DNA from: Dyadobacter sp. CY326
Lineage (GTDB): Bacteria > Bacteroidota > Bacteroidia > Cytophagales > Spirosomataceae
Assembly: GCF_021390515.1 (NCBI RefSeq)
Contig: NZ_JAJUXI010000005.1
Location: 186,001 to 250,000, forward strand
Direction of reading: 5' to 3'
Length of the DNA stretch: 64,000 bases
Shown: positions 1 to 8,992 of the stretch, in pieces
Layout: each line of letters opens with the position of its first letter
Position numbering within the stretch: position 1 is the first letter of the stretch
Position numbers and translations under genes: made by a program
The notes under the pieces: generated by a model
The model's database searches: none
What the model saw: the letters and a program-made list of their open reading frames with translations, nothing else
What the model was told of the DNA's origin: nothing

Positions 1-93
1 AAAATTTTGTGTTAAAAATGGAAGGATTGCTTCGATCACTTCCGGATCAAGTGCTGTTGTGGCGGCATTGTCACAATAAATTTCCATAGTCAT
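1..93 (-). CDS. Cysteine desulfurase, N-terminal 31 codons (runs off the left edge)
   Basis: The minus strand opens with ATG at 93 (or 87) and reads without a stop to base 1. The peptide contains CDNAATTALDPEV, the N-terminal signature of NifS/IscS-like class V aminotransferases, PLP enzymes that take sulfur from cysteine as an enzyme-bound persulfide for Fe-S clusters and thio-cofactors. The catalytic lysine and persulfide cysteine lie outside the window, so the subclass cannot be told. It starts 53 bases after the TlpA-like gene on the same strand and could be cotranscribed with it, which would put a sulfur-transfer enzyme next to the sulfatase locus. Confidence rests on one short but very characteristic motif. 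Confidence 0.75.
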   Translation of the reverse strand, partial: MTMEIYCDNAATTALDPEVIEAILPFLTQNF

Positions 94-146
94 TCAAGGT
101 TTTAGATTGAATATTTTAGTTTGTTGAATTATAAAGCGGCGCTGGC

Positions 147-1424
147 TTATGGCAACGGTTCGTTGATCAGCTTGGCCAGATCCGCATTCCATTTCTTTAC
201 GTAATCGTCATAAAATTGTCCCGTGCCTTTTCCTGAGAACCCGGTGTGGATTTCCTTCACTTTTCCATCGCGACCTACGATAATGGTGGTTGGGAATGCG
301 AGGAACTTGTCAATAGCAGGCAATTTTTCAGCAACAACATTGCCGCCGGTTTTGCCAGCGAAAAGAATGTCATATTGAATGTCGTATCTGTTTTTGAGTT
401 TAGTCAAAGCATTTTTGGCAAATGTCAGATCGTCCTTCGCTTCGAAAGCCAGCGCGATTGCTTCCACGCCTTTGCTTTTGTTGGCTTTATACCAGGGTGA
501 AAGGAATGTGATCTGGTCAATGCAGTTCGGGCACCAGCTGCCCATGATTTCAATCACCACCACTTTGCCTTTGTATTTTTCATCACTGAGCGAAACCGGC
601 TTTCCATTCAAATCAGGGAATGTAAAATCGAGCTTTTCGTAGCCAGGTTTCAGGAAAGTAAGCGCATATGCGTCTGGCAGTGCAGCTTTGTCGTCCTTAA
701 CCCCTTCAAAAACAATGGGATGCGCGCTGGCCCCGATGGAACCGCTGATAGAATTGTCGCTGTTGATCTTTCCCTTCACATAAGCCGGGCTCGAACCCGT
801 AACGCCCGAAAGGAAGAACTCGTCGCCCTGCACATTGCCTTCAAGTTCGCGGCTATCGCCAGAAACTGAGAGAATGATGCCATTCAGTTTGTTTCCTTTT
901 TGCTCAAAAACCGCAACGCGGTCCGGCGCAGGCTTGCCCGAAGCATCAGCGTCAGGCTTGATTTTCACCCACCATTTGCCGGAAAGATTTGCCTTCGGAG
1001 CAACCTCTTTGCCCGGCTCTACAAACCGGTAAGATTTGCCGGCCACCGCTTTAAATGGAAGAATGCGTCCGTTGTTGCCGGGAATCAGGCTTCGCTGAAC
1101 GCCGGAAATGCTGCCGTCATTTTCAATTTTTGCAAACCATGCGGTTTCAAATGTATTGAGGCTAACCTGGATAGAATCGGCAGATATGAATTTGGCTTGA
1201 AAATCATCGCGGCGGTCGCCGTTAAGGGCAGTCAAAACAGGTTCTTTGCCCGCACCATTTTTTACTTCGAAATTAAAGGGAACTTCAATTTCCCCGACTG
1301 TAAAGACGCCGCGCCAGATCCCGTTTTTTAGCGCTTTTTGCTGCGCATGTGTGGTTGAGAAGGAAAGAAGCCCAAAAACTGCGATTAAGGAGCATAAACT
1401 TTTGACTTTCATTGTTTTAAACAT
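147..1424 (-). CDS. TlpA-like periplasmic thiol-disulfide oxidoreductase
   Basis: A 425-residue exported protein. Residues 1-28 are a signal peptide (basic MFKTMKVK start, hydrophobic core, THAQ cleavage region). Residues about 30-245 form a beta-rich N-terminal domain of the kind often placed before TlpA domains in Bacteroidota. Residues about 265-415 are a thioredoxin fold with the redox centre W297-C298-P-N-C301 and a later cis-proline context (LAFPTTIIVG). Likely role: reducing or rearranging disulfides on envelope proteins. It is separated from the sulfatase operon by a strong terminator at 1764-1800 and has its own upstream motif at 1675-1695, which also occurs before the sulfatase operon. 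M5 is an equally possible start. The fold is secure; the partner protein is unknown. Confidence 0.9.
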   Translation of the reverse strand: MFKTMKVKSLCSLIAVFGLLSFSTTHAQQKALKNGIWRGVFTVGEIEVPFNFEVKNGAGKEPVLTALNGDRRDDFQAKFISADSIQVSLNTFETAWFAKIENDGSISGVQRSLIPGNNGRILPFKAVAGKSYRFVEPGKEVAPKANLSGKWWVKIKPDADASGKPAPDRVAVFEQKGNKLNGIILSVSGDSRELEGNVQGDEFFLSGVTGSSPAYVKGKINSDNSISGSIGASAHPIVFEGVKDDKAALPDAYALTFLKPGYEKLDFTFPDLNGKPVSLSDEKYKGKVVVIEIMGSWCPNCIDQITFLSPWYKANKSKGVEAIALAFEAKDDLTFAKNALTKLKNRYDIQYDILFAGKTGGNVVAEKLPAIDKFLAFPTTIIVGRDGKVKEIHTGFSGKGTGQFYDDYVKKWNADLAKLINEPLP

Positions 1425-1674
1425 TGGTTGAGTGAAAATATCATTATGTCTGCGATCGATCGCAACGGCCTCGAACGGGAATGCCGGACATCGAACGCAT
1501 ACGAAACATCACAACTGCTGACCCGCAACATGCCGGTCGGTCAACGAATTTTACTCTGTTACTCCGGTGGTTGGATTTTCAGATTTATCATTAGAATTAG
1601 GTTGGGGCACCTTAAAAAGTCATAGGTTGCCAGAAGATCATAGAGCCTAACCTCTCCCTTCCTTCTTTATAAAT

Positions 1675-1695
1675 CTACTAATTCGATAGACAAAG
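1675..1695 (-). promoter_or_regulatory. Motif copy 1 shared with the sulfatase operon leader, upstream of the TlpA gene
   Basis: On the plus strand the site reads CTACTAATnnGATAGACAA followed by AG. It matches 20236-20256 at 19 of 21 bases. Read on the minus strand it begins CTTTGTCTATC, so a TTTG lies at its 5' end and TATAAAG follows 19 bases after the TTTG, roughly where a Bacteroidota -7 box would sit. The core TCTA-N9-TAGA is a partial dyad. It lies about 250 bases upstream of the TlpA start. I infer a promoter with an overlapping operator; the regulator is not identified. Confidence 0.5.
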
Positions 1696-1763
1696 GACGT
1701 AAAACATTTTCAAAATGCCAAACGATTATAGAAAAACGAGGGTAAATTTTACCTGCGAAAACC

Positions 1764-1800
1764 GAACGAGGGCGAAAAAATAGATTTTTCGCCCTCGTTC
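1764..1800 (-). terminator. Strong hairpin terminator of the sulfatase operon
   Basis: A perfect 16-bp stem (1764-1779 with 1785-1800) closes a 5-base loop, 37 bases after the stop codon of the last sulfatase gene. The base of the stem is GC-rich (GAACGAGGGCG) and the top is A/T. It marks the end of the sulfatase transcript and separates it from the TlpA gene. Confidence 0.8.
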
Positions 1801-1837
1801 AATTGCATTGCTGCCAAATTAAAAACTAACTTCCCCA

Positions 1838-3238
1838 TTAGCGCGCGGCGGCCTTTAACTCCTCATAACGCATTCTCATTTTGGTCAAAACCACATTGTG
1901 CGCCTTGTCACCGGCGAGGTTGACCGTCTCGTGCGGGTCGGTTTTGGTGTTGTAAAGTTGCTCGTAGCCGTGTTCGGTGTAGTTCATATATTTGAAATCT
2001 TTGCCCACGACACCTTCGACTTTGGGCAATTTCGGGCTTCCGAGATAAGTGTGTTCGTAGAAAAAGTCCGTTCGTGTTTGTTGGGTTTTTGGGTTGGCGA
2101 GTAAACTGATCCCTTGCATCTTTTCGGGAACGGGAACGCCGGCGAGCGCGAGGATGGTGGGGGCAATGTCAATGTTCAATGCAATGTTTTCAGAAGTTGC
2201 TCCTTTAAAATCAGCCGGCATTGCGGCTCCTGAAATGATCAACGGCACGCGAATCGACTCTTCGAAACCGAACCATTTGCCTTCCAACCCGTGCTCTCCC
2301 AACGAAAATCCATTGTCGCCCATGAAAATGATTATGGTGTTCTCATCGATTTTCAATGCTTTTAATTGCGCCACGAGCTTGCCGACAACTTCATCAACGC
2401 CGGTGATGAGCCGATAATAATCTTTGGTCGTTTGCGCTCTCAGCTCGGGATTTGATAAAAGCGGTTTCCAGCGGTCGCGGGCAATGTTAGCGTTGGTGCG
2501 GAAGAAGTCGGGGAAGCTGTTCCAGTATTTGGGATCGGCGGTTTCTGGCTCGGGAATGCTGATGTTTTTATACAAATCTTTGAATCTTTCCTGAATCGGA
2601 TATTTTGGCGGATTGCCGTCGAGCTCGTGCGGCGCTTTGAAACTTACGGCGAGGCAAAATGGCTCTTTGCCAGCATATTGACCTAAAAATTGCTGCACAT
2701 CTTTGGCAACACTGTCCGTGTGATGAATGACTTTACCACTTTTATTCACGAGCTCATAAGCCGGCTGCCCTTCTTTCGCACTCGCCCAATAATCGTAAAG
2801 TGAGTCGGGTTGCTTTTGCACCGAAATGCCCCATTTGCCAATAAAACCCAACTTGTAACCTGCTTTTTTCAGCAATGCGGGATAAGTTTCTGCCAATGCT
2901 TTTGCAGAAAAATCCTGGTTAAAATCATTGATCTGATGCCTGGACATATATTGTCCGCTCAAAATGCTGGCGCGACTCACCATGCAAATGGCGGTTGTTA
3001 CATATGCTTTTTTAAACAAAATGCCACGGCCGGCCAGTTGGTCCAGGTTCGGTGTCTGGATGATCTTATTTCCCATTGCGCCCAAGGCATCCCAGCGATG
3101 GTCGTCGGTTAAAAGGAAAATAATGTTCGGCCGTTTTGCCTGTTTCTTACCTCGTGCACCCGCATTGCAGACGCCAAAAATGAGTAAGGCCAGCATTAAA
3201 AAAGGCTTACTGAACGCGCAAACTGTCCTTCCCGTCAT
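1838..3238 (-). CDS. Exported S1-type sulfatase A (variant active-site motif CMVSR)
   Basis: Eighth and last sulfatase of the operon, about 466 residues from the ATG at 3238. An ATG at 3268 gives ten more residues ahead of the signal peptide, and one at 3196 would leave an uncharged leader. Residues 1-29 are a signal peptide. FLLTDDHRWD supplies N-terminal metal-binding aspartates, and FMGDNG and KWFGFEE resemble the later metal and active-site segments. The motif that is converted to formylglycine reads C85-M-V-S-R89, with valine where proline is usual. The rest of the motif (RASILSGQ) is intact. Predicted to hydrolyse a sulfate ester in the periplasm; substrate unknown. Its start overlaps the end of the preceding sulfatase gene by 32 bases, suggesting coupled translation. 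Confidence 0.88.
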   Translation of the reverse strand: MTGRTVCAFSKPFLMLALLIFGVCNAGARGKKQAKRPNIIFLLTDDHRWDALGAMGNKIIQTPNLDQLAGRGILFKKAYVTTAICMVSRASILSGQYMSRHQINDFNQDFSAKALAETYPALLKKAGYKLGFIGKWGISVQKQPDSLYDYWASAKEGQPAYELVNKSGKVIHHTDSVAKDVQQFLGQYAGKEPFCLAVSFKAPHELDGNPPKYPIQERFKDLYKNISIPEPETADPKYWNSFPDFFRTNANIARDRWKPLLSNPELRAQTTKDYYRLITGVDEVVGKLVAQLKALKIDENTIIIFMGDNGFSLGEHGLEGKWFGFEESIRVPLIISGAAMPADFKGATSENIALNIDIAPTILALAGVPVPEKMQGISLLANPKTQQTRTDFFYEHTYLGSPKLPKVEGVVGKDFKYMNYTEHGYEQLYNTKTDPHETVNLAGDKAHNVVLTKMRMRYEELKAAAR

Positions 3239-4685
3239 ATCTATATTTCCATTTTGACATATATGCATCTGCGGTCAGAAAGTCATCTTTCGCCTCTGCA
3301 AGTTTTGTTTGAAGCACTGTTTCAAGCTTTGTTTGGGTGTCCGCGTAAGCCGCATTTCCGATCAGATTCTGCAATTGATATGGATCTTTCGCATTGTCGT
3401 AAAGCAGCCACGGGCCTTTGAGGTCGCGCACGTAAGTAAATTGTTTGGTGCGAACTGCCCGATATTCCTTGCCACCATTGAGGAAATTATTTTCATGGAA
3501 AGGCACGGGAACCTGGATCAATGCAGCCTCTTCGCCCGAAGGCTTTTTCTTTCCCGAAATAATCGCTGTGTAATCGGTTCCCTCAACCGATTTAGGGATT
3601 TGCATGTTGCTCAAACCCAACAATGTCGGCAGGATATCAATGTTGCTGAACGGCAATGACAATTCCCTTTTCTTATCACCCAAACCTGCCGGATAATGGA
3701 TTAGCAACGGTACCAAAATGGATTCGTCCCAAGGTTTTTGCTTCCTGATTTTGCCTTGTGAATAAAGCATGTCACCATGATCCGATGTAAAAACAACAAT
3801 GGTATTTTCAGCAACGCCCGCCTTTTTCAATGCTTCAAGCAAATCGCCGGCAGCCTTGTCCAATGCGGTGCAATGTGCATAATAACCTGCAAGATCTTTT
3901 CTGGCTTTTGTTTTTAGTGAATCGGGAACATTGGGCCGTAATGTCAGATTTTCAGGATTGTAAAGTTTTCGATACTCCTCTGGCGCAGTCGCGTAAGGAT
4001 CGTGCGGGGGGCCCCAGGAAAGGAAGAGCAGGAAAGGTTTTGATTTGTTTTGATCGATAAAACCAATGGCACTGTCGGTTTGCGGGAACACGTCATAGCC
4101 CGGCCACTCATGGCGCACATCGTTTTCATCAAAATAAAAAGACTGGTTGTAATCGTGTGTCACCTCGCGCGCTTTCCAATAATCGAAGCCTTGTCTGCGG
4201 TCTTTCGGCACCGTGCGATTTCGCGCCGCAAATTGGGCTTCGTGGCTGCTATGCCCGTTGACGTGCCACTTTCCAATGAAACCTGTGGCATAACCCTGGC
4301 TTTTGTATATTTCAGCCAATGTTAATGCTTCGTTTTTAAGCGGACGATCGTTGTAAAACACGCCGTGCGTGAGCGGATACTGGCCCGTAAGCAGGCTGGC
4401 ACGCGCCGGGCTGCACACAGGCATTACCGAAACAGCAGTTGAAAAAACAACGCTTCGGGCGGCGAGCTTGTCCAGATTAGGCGTCTTCACATCCTTATTT
4501 CCCGCATAACCCAGCGATTGTGCATTCCACTGGTCGGCCATGATGATGACAATGTTCGGCTTCGCTTTTTTGGGCAAATGAACGGAAGCGTCTTTGCTCT
4601 TTTCAACCAAAGCAAAACCGGTCGTCAGAAGCAAAAGTGCGCTGCTGACAACCGGTAAAACGTAATTTCTGGATATTTTTTTCAC
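3207..4685 (-). CDS. Exported S1-type sulfatase B, GTG start
   Basis: I place the start at GTG 4685, four bases after the preceding stop codon. From there the protein begins KKISRNYVLPVVSSALLLL, a standard signal peptide. The ATG at 4736 would add 17 residues (MKCLHCLKK...) before the signal and overlap the preceding gene by 47 bases. About 492 residues. The active-site motif is C91-S-P-A-R95 followed by ASLLTGQ. The N-terminal metal site reads MADQWNA, with D-Q where other members have D-D, a substitution seen in several sulfatase subfamilies. GKWHVNGH and FTSDHGD provide the lysine, histidine and aspartate expected of the core. The substrate is unknown. Confidence 0.9.
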   Translation of the reverse strand: MKKISRNYVLPVVSSALLLLTTGFALVEKSKDASVHLPKKAKPNIVIIMADQWNAQSLGYAGNKDVKTPNLDKLAARSVVFSTAVSVMPVCSPARASLLTGQYPLTHGVFYNDRPLKNEALTLAEIYKSQGYATGFIGKWHVNGHSSHEAQFAARNRTVPKDRRQGFDYWKAREVTHDYNQSFYFDENDVRHEWPGYDVFPQTDSAIGFIDQNKSKPFLLFLSWGPPHDPYATAPEEYRKLYNPENLTLRPNVPDSLKTKARKDLAGYYAHCTALDKAAGDLLEALKKAGVAENTIVVFTSDHGDMLYSQGKIRKQKPWDESILVPLLIHYPAGLGDKKRELSLPFSNIDILPTLLGLSNMQIPKSVEGTDYTAIISGKKKPSGEEAALIQVPVPFHENNFLNGGKEYRAVRTKQFTYVRDLKGPWLLYDNAKDPYQLQNLIGNAAYADTQTKLETVLQTKLAEAKDDFLTADAYMSKWKYRYDGKDSLRVQ

Positions 4686-4689
4686 GAGC

Positions 4690-6117
4690 TTATTTAGTGT
4701 CGGGATAACCTTTTTCAAGCAATGCAGACATTTCATTTACGGTGATAATGTAGGTGCTTTCTTTTGCAAGATTTTTGAATTCATTGGGATCTGTCTGATG
4801 GTCATACAGTTCTACGCCAGCATTGCCTCCATCCCATTCCGTATAACGAAACCGCTCTGTGCGCACGCTGCGACCGAAAATCTGGTTCCGACGCACTTGC
4901 GTATAAGCTGGTTTGTCCCAAACAGAATCCGGATTTTTGAGCAAACCGGTCAGGCTTGTTCCAGCCAATTTCTGCGCTGGCGTCAGTCCGCACAATTCGG
5001 CTAATGTTGGATAAATGTCGAGCAACTCAACTGTTCTGGTGGATGCTTTCCCTTTTGTGCCGCCCGGAACCGAGAAGATAAGCGGAACGCGTGCGGAATT
5101 TTCGAAAAGGCTCTGTTTCATCCATTGGCCATGCTGACCCACATTGTAACCGTGATCACTCCAAAGCACGATAACCGTTTTGTCGGTTAGTTTCAACCTG
5201 TCGAGCTCGTCAAGTAAGCGGCCGACTTGCGCGTCCATGAATGTAATTGTGGCATAATAAGCGCGCAAAGCCTCTTTTCTGTCTGCGACCGACAATCCCC
5301 AATGTGCAGGTTTTGTGAATAAGGCGGCTTCCGGAATGTCGTCCAGGTCGTTTTCTATTTCCTTTGGAAGCGGAATTGTTTCCACCGGATATAGGTCAAA
5401 ATATTTTTTCGGCGCAACGTAAGGTGAATGCGGGCGATAAAATCCTACCGCAAGAAAGAAGGGCTCATTCTTCTTTTCTTTCATGATTTTGATGGCCTCG
5501 GTGGCAACCATTCCATCGGTTTGTTCCTCATCCGTGCCTTCGGTTGCTCGCCATGCCAACGCACTGCCCAGACCGCGATCGGGCGTCAGATTTTTGATCA
5601 GCGATTCTTCCGCTTTGTCTCGGCCTTTGGGATTCACTTTCTGGTCCCAGGAAATCGGATCGTCCAATCCATCCGTTCCAATCTGTCCGGGAACGCCATA
5701 ATGATAGATTTTCCCAACGCGGGCGCTGTAATAATTGTTGTTTTTGAACAACTGCGGCAATGTTACAACGTCCGGCAGAATTTTGCGAAAATGCGTTTGC
5801 AACTCGTAAATTTTGGTAACATCGGGACGCTGACCTGTCAAGAGCGATGACCGACTTGGACTGCAAAGCGGAAACTGCGTGTAAGCCTTGTCAAATTTGA
5901 CGCCTCTTTTTGCAAGTCGATCAATGTTGGGTGTTTTTACAAATTTGTTTCCATAGCAACCCAAATCGGTGTTCAGGTCGTCGACCGCTATGAAAAGGAC
6001 ATTCAATTTCTTTTTTGCATTGCCTGGCTGCGTGTCTTCTGCAAAGCTCTTTTCTGATTGAAATCCAACCAGCAGACCCGCCAGGAGCGCCGGGACTAAG
6101 TATTTTCTAATCATCAT
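4690..6117 (-). CDS. Iduronate-2-sulfatase-like exported sulfatase C
   Basis: 475 residues with a signal peptide (residues 1-26, MIRKYLVPALLAGLLVGF). The metal site is VDDLNTD and the catalytic motif is C85-S-P-S-R89 followed by SSLLTGQRPD. That tail, together with GKIYHYG, FYRPHSPY and WSDHGYNVGQHGQW, resembles iduronate-2-sulfatase-type enzymes, which remove 2-O-sulfate from uronic acids in glycosaminoglycans. In bacteria this group covers other sulfated sugars too, so the substrate is only a guess. ATG codons at 6117 and 6114 are both possible starts. The gap to the preceding sulfatase stop is about 10 bases. It shares this subgroup look with the next gene upstream (6127-7506), the only clear sister pair in the cluster. 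Confidence 0.92.
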   Translation of the reverse strand: MMIRKYLVPALLAGLLVGFQSEKSFAEDTQPGNAKKKLNVLFIAVDDLNTDLGCYGNKFVKTPNIDRLAKRGVKFDKAYTQFPLCSPSRSSLLTGQRPDVTKIYELQTHFRKILPDVVTLPQLFKNNNYYSARVGKIYHYGVPGQIGTDGLDDPISWDQKVNPKGRDKAEESLIKNLTPDRGLGSALAWRATEGTDEEQTDGMVATEAIKIMKEKKNEPFFLAVGFYRPHSPYVAPKKYFDLYPVETIPLPKEIENDLDDIPEAALFTKPAHWGLSVADRKEALRAYYATITFMDAQVGRLLDELDRLKLTDKTVIVLWSDHGYNVGQHGQWMKQSLFENSARVPLIFSVPGGTKGKASTRTVELLDIYPTLAELCGLTPAQKLAGTSLTGLLKNPDSVWDKPAYTQVRRNQIFGRSVRTERFRYTEWDGGNAGVELYDHQTDPNEFKNLAKESTYIITVNEMSALLEKGYPDTK

Positions 6118-6126
6118 GTTATGGGT

Positions 6127-7506
6127 TTATTCTTTGCCCTCCTTAACTGTCGGGGCATCTTTTGCATTAACGGCTGGCAATGATTTTGCCAATTTGAGCT
6201 TCTCGGCTGAATATTTTTCGTCTTTTGCCAAATTATTGAATTCCTGCGGATCATTGTCATGATCATACAACTCCTCCGAACCATCATTGTAACGTATATA
6301 GCGCCATTTTTCAGAACGAACAGCATGATTTCCCAGCCCGTGCGTTGTGATCGAAGGATGTTCCCAGGCGGCGTATGGATTTTTCAAAAGCGGCACAATG
6401 CTGTTTCCTTCCAAGCCTTTCTTTGCTGGCAAATTACACAATTCGGTCAGTGTTGGGTAAATATCCATCAGGTTGACGGTGCGCTGCGAAATGGAATTCT
6501 CTTTCGAAAGCCCTGGCGCATACACGATAAACGGAACGCGTGAAGCTTCTTCCCACAACGCAAATTTGCGCCAATGCTCCTTCTCGCCCAAATGCCATCC
6601 GTGGTCTCCGAAGAAAACAATGATCGTACTTTTGGCATATTCACTTTTTTCCAATGCATCCAGCAAGCGACCGATCTGCGCATCGGCAAAAGTAATGCTC
6701 GCCAGATAACCCTGCACGGCTTTTTCCCATTGCTTGTTCTCTACAATGAACTTGTGATCTCCCTTTGGTTTGGCGATTTTCACACCCGCCTCGGGCACAT
6801 CGGCAAGGTCGTTTGCAATCGTTTTGGGAAGCTTAATGGAAGACAATGGATATTGATCGTAATATTTCTGCGGCACATACCAGGGCAGATGCGGGCGCGT
6901 AATGCCAATGGCCAGGAAAAATGGCTTCTCATGTTTTTTACCAAAATAATCAATGCCCTGATTGACCACTTTGTAATCGCCCATATCCTCATCTTTCACA
7001 TCCACCGGACTCCAATCGAAATGCGCAAAGCCATTCACAGGCGCTTTGGGCGGTTCGGGCGAGGAAGGCACGTCAAAATATTCCGGCCATGAAGCGTCGT
7101 CATTAAATGCATTATGGAAGATTTTTCCGGCGCCTTTTACTTCATAACCATTGGCCGTGAAATATTGCGGAAGCGTCACCGCATCTTTCAAAACGGGCCG
7201 CCAAGGCTGGTTGTTGTGATAAACACCCGAAGTAGAAGGTCGCACGCCGGTTAACAGACTGGCGCGTGAAGGATTACAAGCCGGCGCAGCGCAATAAGCG
7301 CGTTTAAACACGACTCCTTTTTTTGCCAGCTTGTCAAGATTCGGTGTTTTAATTCCCTCGTAACCCCCAAAAGGCCCGATCCAGTCATTCATGTCATCAA
7401 CGGCGACGAACAGGACATTGTATTTGGGTTTTGTTTGGGCAAAAGTCTCTGAAAACAAAGCCGACGCAAGCGCCAGGCCGGTAATGATTGATAATTTAAA
7501 TTTCAT
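6127..7506 (-). CDS. Iduronate-2-sulfatase-like exported sulfatase D
   Basis: 459 residues with a clear signal peptide (MKFKLSIITGLALASALF...TFAQ). The metal site is VDDMNDW and the catalytic motif is C77-N-P-S-R81 followed by ASLLTGVRPS. GKIFHNAF, ITRPHLPWYVP and FGDHGWHLGEKEHW place it near sulfatase C, within the iduronate-2-sulfatase-like branch. It differs enough in sequence not to be a recent duplicate. It is preceded by an 89-base gap holding a GC-rich stem-loop (7564-7583), the longest gap inside the sulfatase series, so RNA processing or an internal promoter there is possible. The substrate is unknown. Confidence 0.92.
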   Translation of the reverse strand: MKFKLSIITGLALASALFSETFAQTKPKYNVLFVAVDDMNDWIGPFGGYEGIKTPNLDKLAKKGVVFKRAYCAAPACNPSRASLLTGVRPSTSGVYHNNQPWRPVLKDAVTLPQYFTANGYEVKGAGKIFHNAFNDDASWPEYFDVPSSPEPPKAPVNGFAHFDWSPVDVKDEDMGDYKVVNQGIDYFGKKHEKPFFLAIGITRPHLPWYVPQKYYDQYPLSSIKLPKTIANDLADVPEAGVKIAKPKGDHKFIVENKQWEKAVQGYLASITFADAQIGRLLDALEKSEYAKSTIIVFFGDHGWHLGEKEHWRKFALWEEASRVPFIVYAPGLSKENSISQRTVNLMDIYPTLTELCNLPAKKGLEGNSIVPLLKNPYAAWEHPSITTHGLGNHAVRSEKWRYIRYNDGSEELYDHDNDPQEFNNLAKDEKYSAEKLKLAKSLPAVNAKDAPTVKEGKE

Positions 7507-7563
7507 TATTGGTTAAAATTTAGGTTCAGGATGCCCCGCCGGTCGGGATTTCCTATCATTCAT

Positions 7564-7583
7564 GCGCGTTCAAGCAGACGCGC
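7564..7583 (-). other. Intercistronic GC-rich stem-loop
   Basis: GCGCGT at 7564-7569 pairs perfectly with ACGCGC at 7578-7583 around an 8-base loop, 12 bases after the stop of sulfatase E in the direction of transcription. No T-run follows on the minus strand, so it is more likely an RNA stabilising or processing element than a terminator. Confidence 0.4.
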
Positions 7584-7595
7584 CAAAACTTCCGG

Positions 7596-8981
7596 TCAAT
7601 CGCCTTTATCCGCAAACGATGGATCGGATTCCAGGCCTGGCAAAACGACTTTTGCAACGCCCGGATCTCCAAATTTCCAGGCAGGAAGCTTGGCAAGTTC
7701 TGCTTCAAAATTCTTTCTGACTTTTTCGCCTTCCGCGCCTGCTTTGCCAGCCGCGATCGGCTGTTTCTCTTCAATGTCCGCTTTCAGATCATAAAATCTT
7801 CCATCAGAATAAAGCTTGTAACGGTGATTCCGGAAAAATCGCGCCGCATGCTTGTTTGCACCCTCGCTGTGAATAGGCGAATAATGTGAGAAAATCCATT
7901 CGCGCTCGCGGAATGGTTTATTGGTTAGCAACGGCAAAATACTCACGCCTTTATCGGTGCCCCAGCTTGCCGGAACCTGTGTCTGAATGGCCTCGGCGAT
8001 GGTCGGCATCACGTCTGTAAAATCAAACAGATAATTGAGCTCATGCTTTGCATATTTGTATTTGCCCCAATTTACGATCAGCGGCACGTGATGGCCGCGG
8101 TCCAATGTTAATCCTTTCCCGCCAGCAATTTTGCTGCCGTCCTGCAATGGCGTTACGATGGCTTTTCCCGTTCCGTTATCACCCGTAAAAATGATAATGG
8201 TGTTGTCATAAATGTTCAGGTCTTTCAATTTCTGGATGATCTTGCCTACATTTTTATCACTGTAAGCAACCATATCGCGGAAGTTAAGCGTGTCTTTTTT
8301 GTGACGGCCAGCAACGTCAGTTTTCCAGCTTTTACTGTCAGGCGTGGGCAGGAAAGGATCGTGGACCAATGCCATTGGATAGTAAGCCAGAAATTTTTTG
8401 TCCTTATTTTTTTCAATAAAATCGAGCATATAATTGACAAAAATGTCCGGGCCGTAATCATCGTCCGTCGTTTTCAGGATTTCGCCGTCCTTGTCAATCA
8501 ACGGCTTGGCATAGCGCTCGCCTTCTCTTCGTGGCTTGCTTAGTTGCCACAGGCAATATTGGTCAAATCCGAAGTGCTTCGGCAGTTTCTGATTGGCACC
8601 GAGTTGCCATTTTCCTGCAATGGCGGTTGTATAACCCGCGTCTTTTGCAAGATGGGCAAAGGTTTTCTGGTCTTGATTGAGGTGACCAAATTCTGAATAA
8701 TTTCTGTAATTGTATTTTCCAGTCATAATCTGAACGCGCGATGGCGTGCAGAGCGGCTGTGCAAATGCATAATTGAACTTCAAACCCTCTTTTGCGAGCT
8801 TGTCAATGTTGGGCGTTTTGTACGTGCTCCCATAAGCGCCTATGCATTCTCTGCCCATATCATCAGCCATGATGAGGATAATGTTGGGTGTTTTGTTTTG
8901 GGCAAAAGCATTGTTAATGAGCGCACTTCCTACCAAAAGCATGGATAGGAAGCGACGCAATGTGATCGTTTTCAGACTCAT
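7596..8981 (-). CDS. Exported S1-type sulfatase E
   Basis: 461 residues with a signal peptide (residues 1-28, ending NNAFAQ). The metal site is MADDMGRECIG and the catalytic motif is C78-T-P-S-R82 followed by VQIMTGKYNYRN. The VQIMTG variant and GKWQLGANQ mark a subfamily distinct from its neighbours. FTGDNGTGK and RGHHVPLIVNWG supply later core segments. The start at 8981 is 11 bases after the stop of sulfatase F. The C-terminal part (YKLYSDGRFYDL) matches the usual small subdomain. Likely a periplasmic sulfohydrolase; the substrate cannot be read from sequence. Confidence 0.92.
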   Translation of the reverse strand: MSLKTITLRRFLSMLLVGSALINNAFAQNKTPNIILIMADDMGRECIGAYGSTYKTPNIDKLAKEGLKFNYAFAQPLCTPSRVQIMTGKYNYRNYSEFGHLNQDQKTFAHLAKDAGYTTAIAGKWQLGANQKLPKHFGFDQYCLWQLSKPRREGERYAKPLIDKDGEILKTTDDDYGPDIFVNYMLDFIEKNKDKKFLAYYPMALVHDPFLPTPDSKSWKTDVAGRHKKDTLNFRDMVAYSDKNVGKIIQKLKDLNIYDNTIIIFTGDNGTGKAIVTPLQDGSKIAGGKGLTLDRGHHVPLIVNWGKYKYAKHELNYLFDFTDVMPTIAEAIQTQVPASWGTDKGVSILPLLTNKPFREREWIFSHYSPIHSEGANKHAARFFRNHRYKLYSDGRFYDLKADIEEKQPIAAGKAGAEGEKVRKNFEAELAKLPAWKFGDPGVAKVVLPGLESDPSFADKGD

Positions 8982-8992
8982 TTTCTTTAATC

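Noticed and set aside
900..1331. 143-codon plus-strand frame antisense to the TlpA gene
   Set aside because: An antisense shadow of a well-supported gene. Similar long antisense frames occur across the sulfatase genes.
1428..1625. 65-codon plus-strand frame upstream of the TlpA gene
   Set aside because: It lies in the leader of the minus-strand gene and has no protein features.
1838..3238. Sulfatase A as a pseudogene because of the CMVSR motif
   Set aside because: The frame is intact, cysteine and arginine of the motif remain and other core segments are present.
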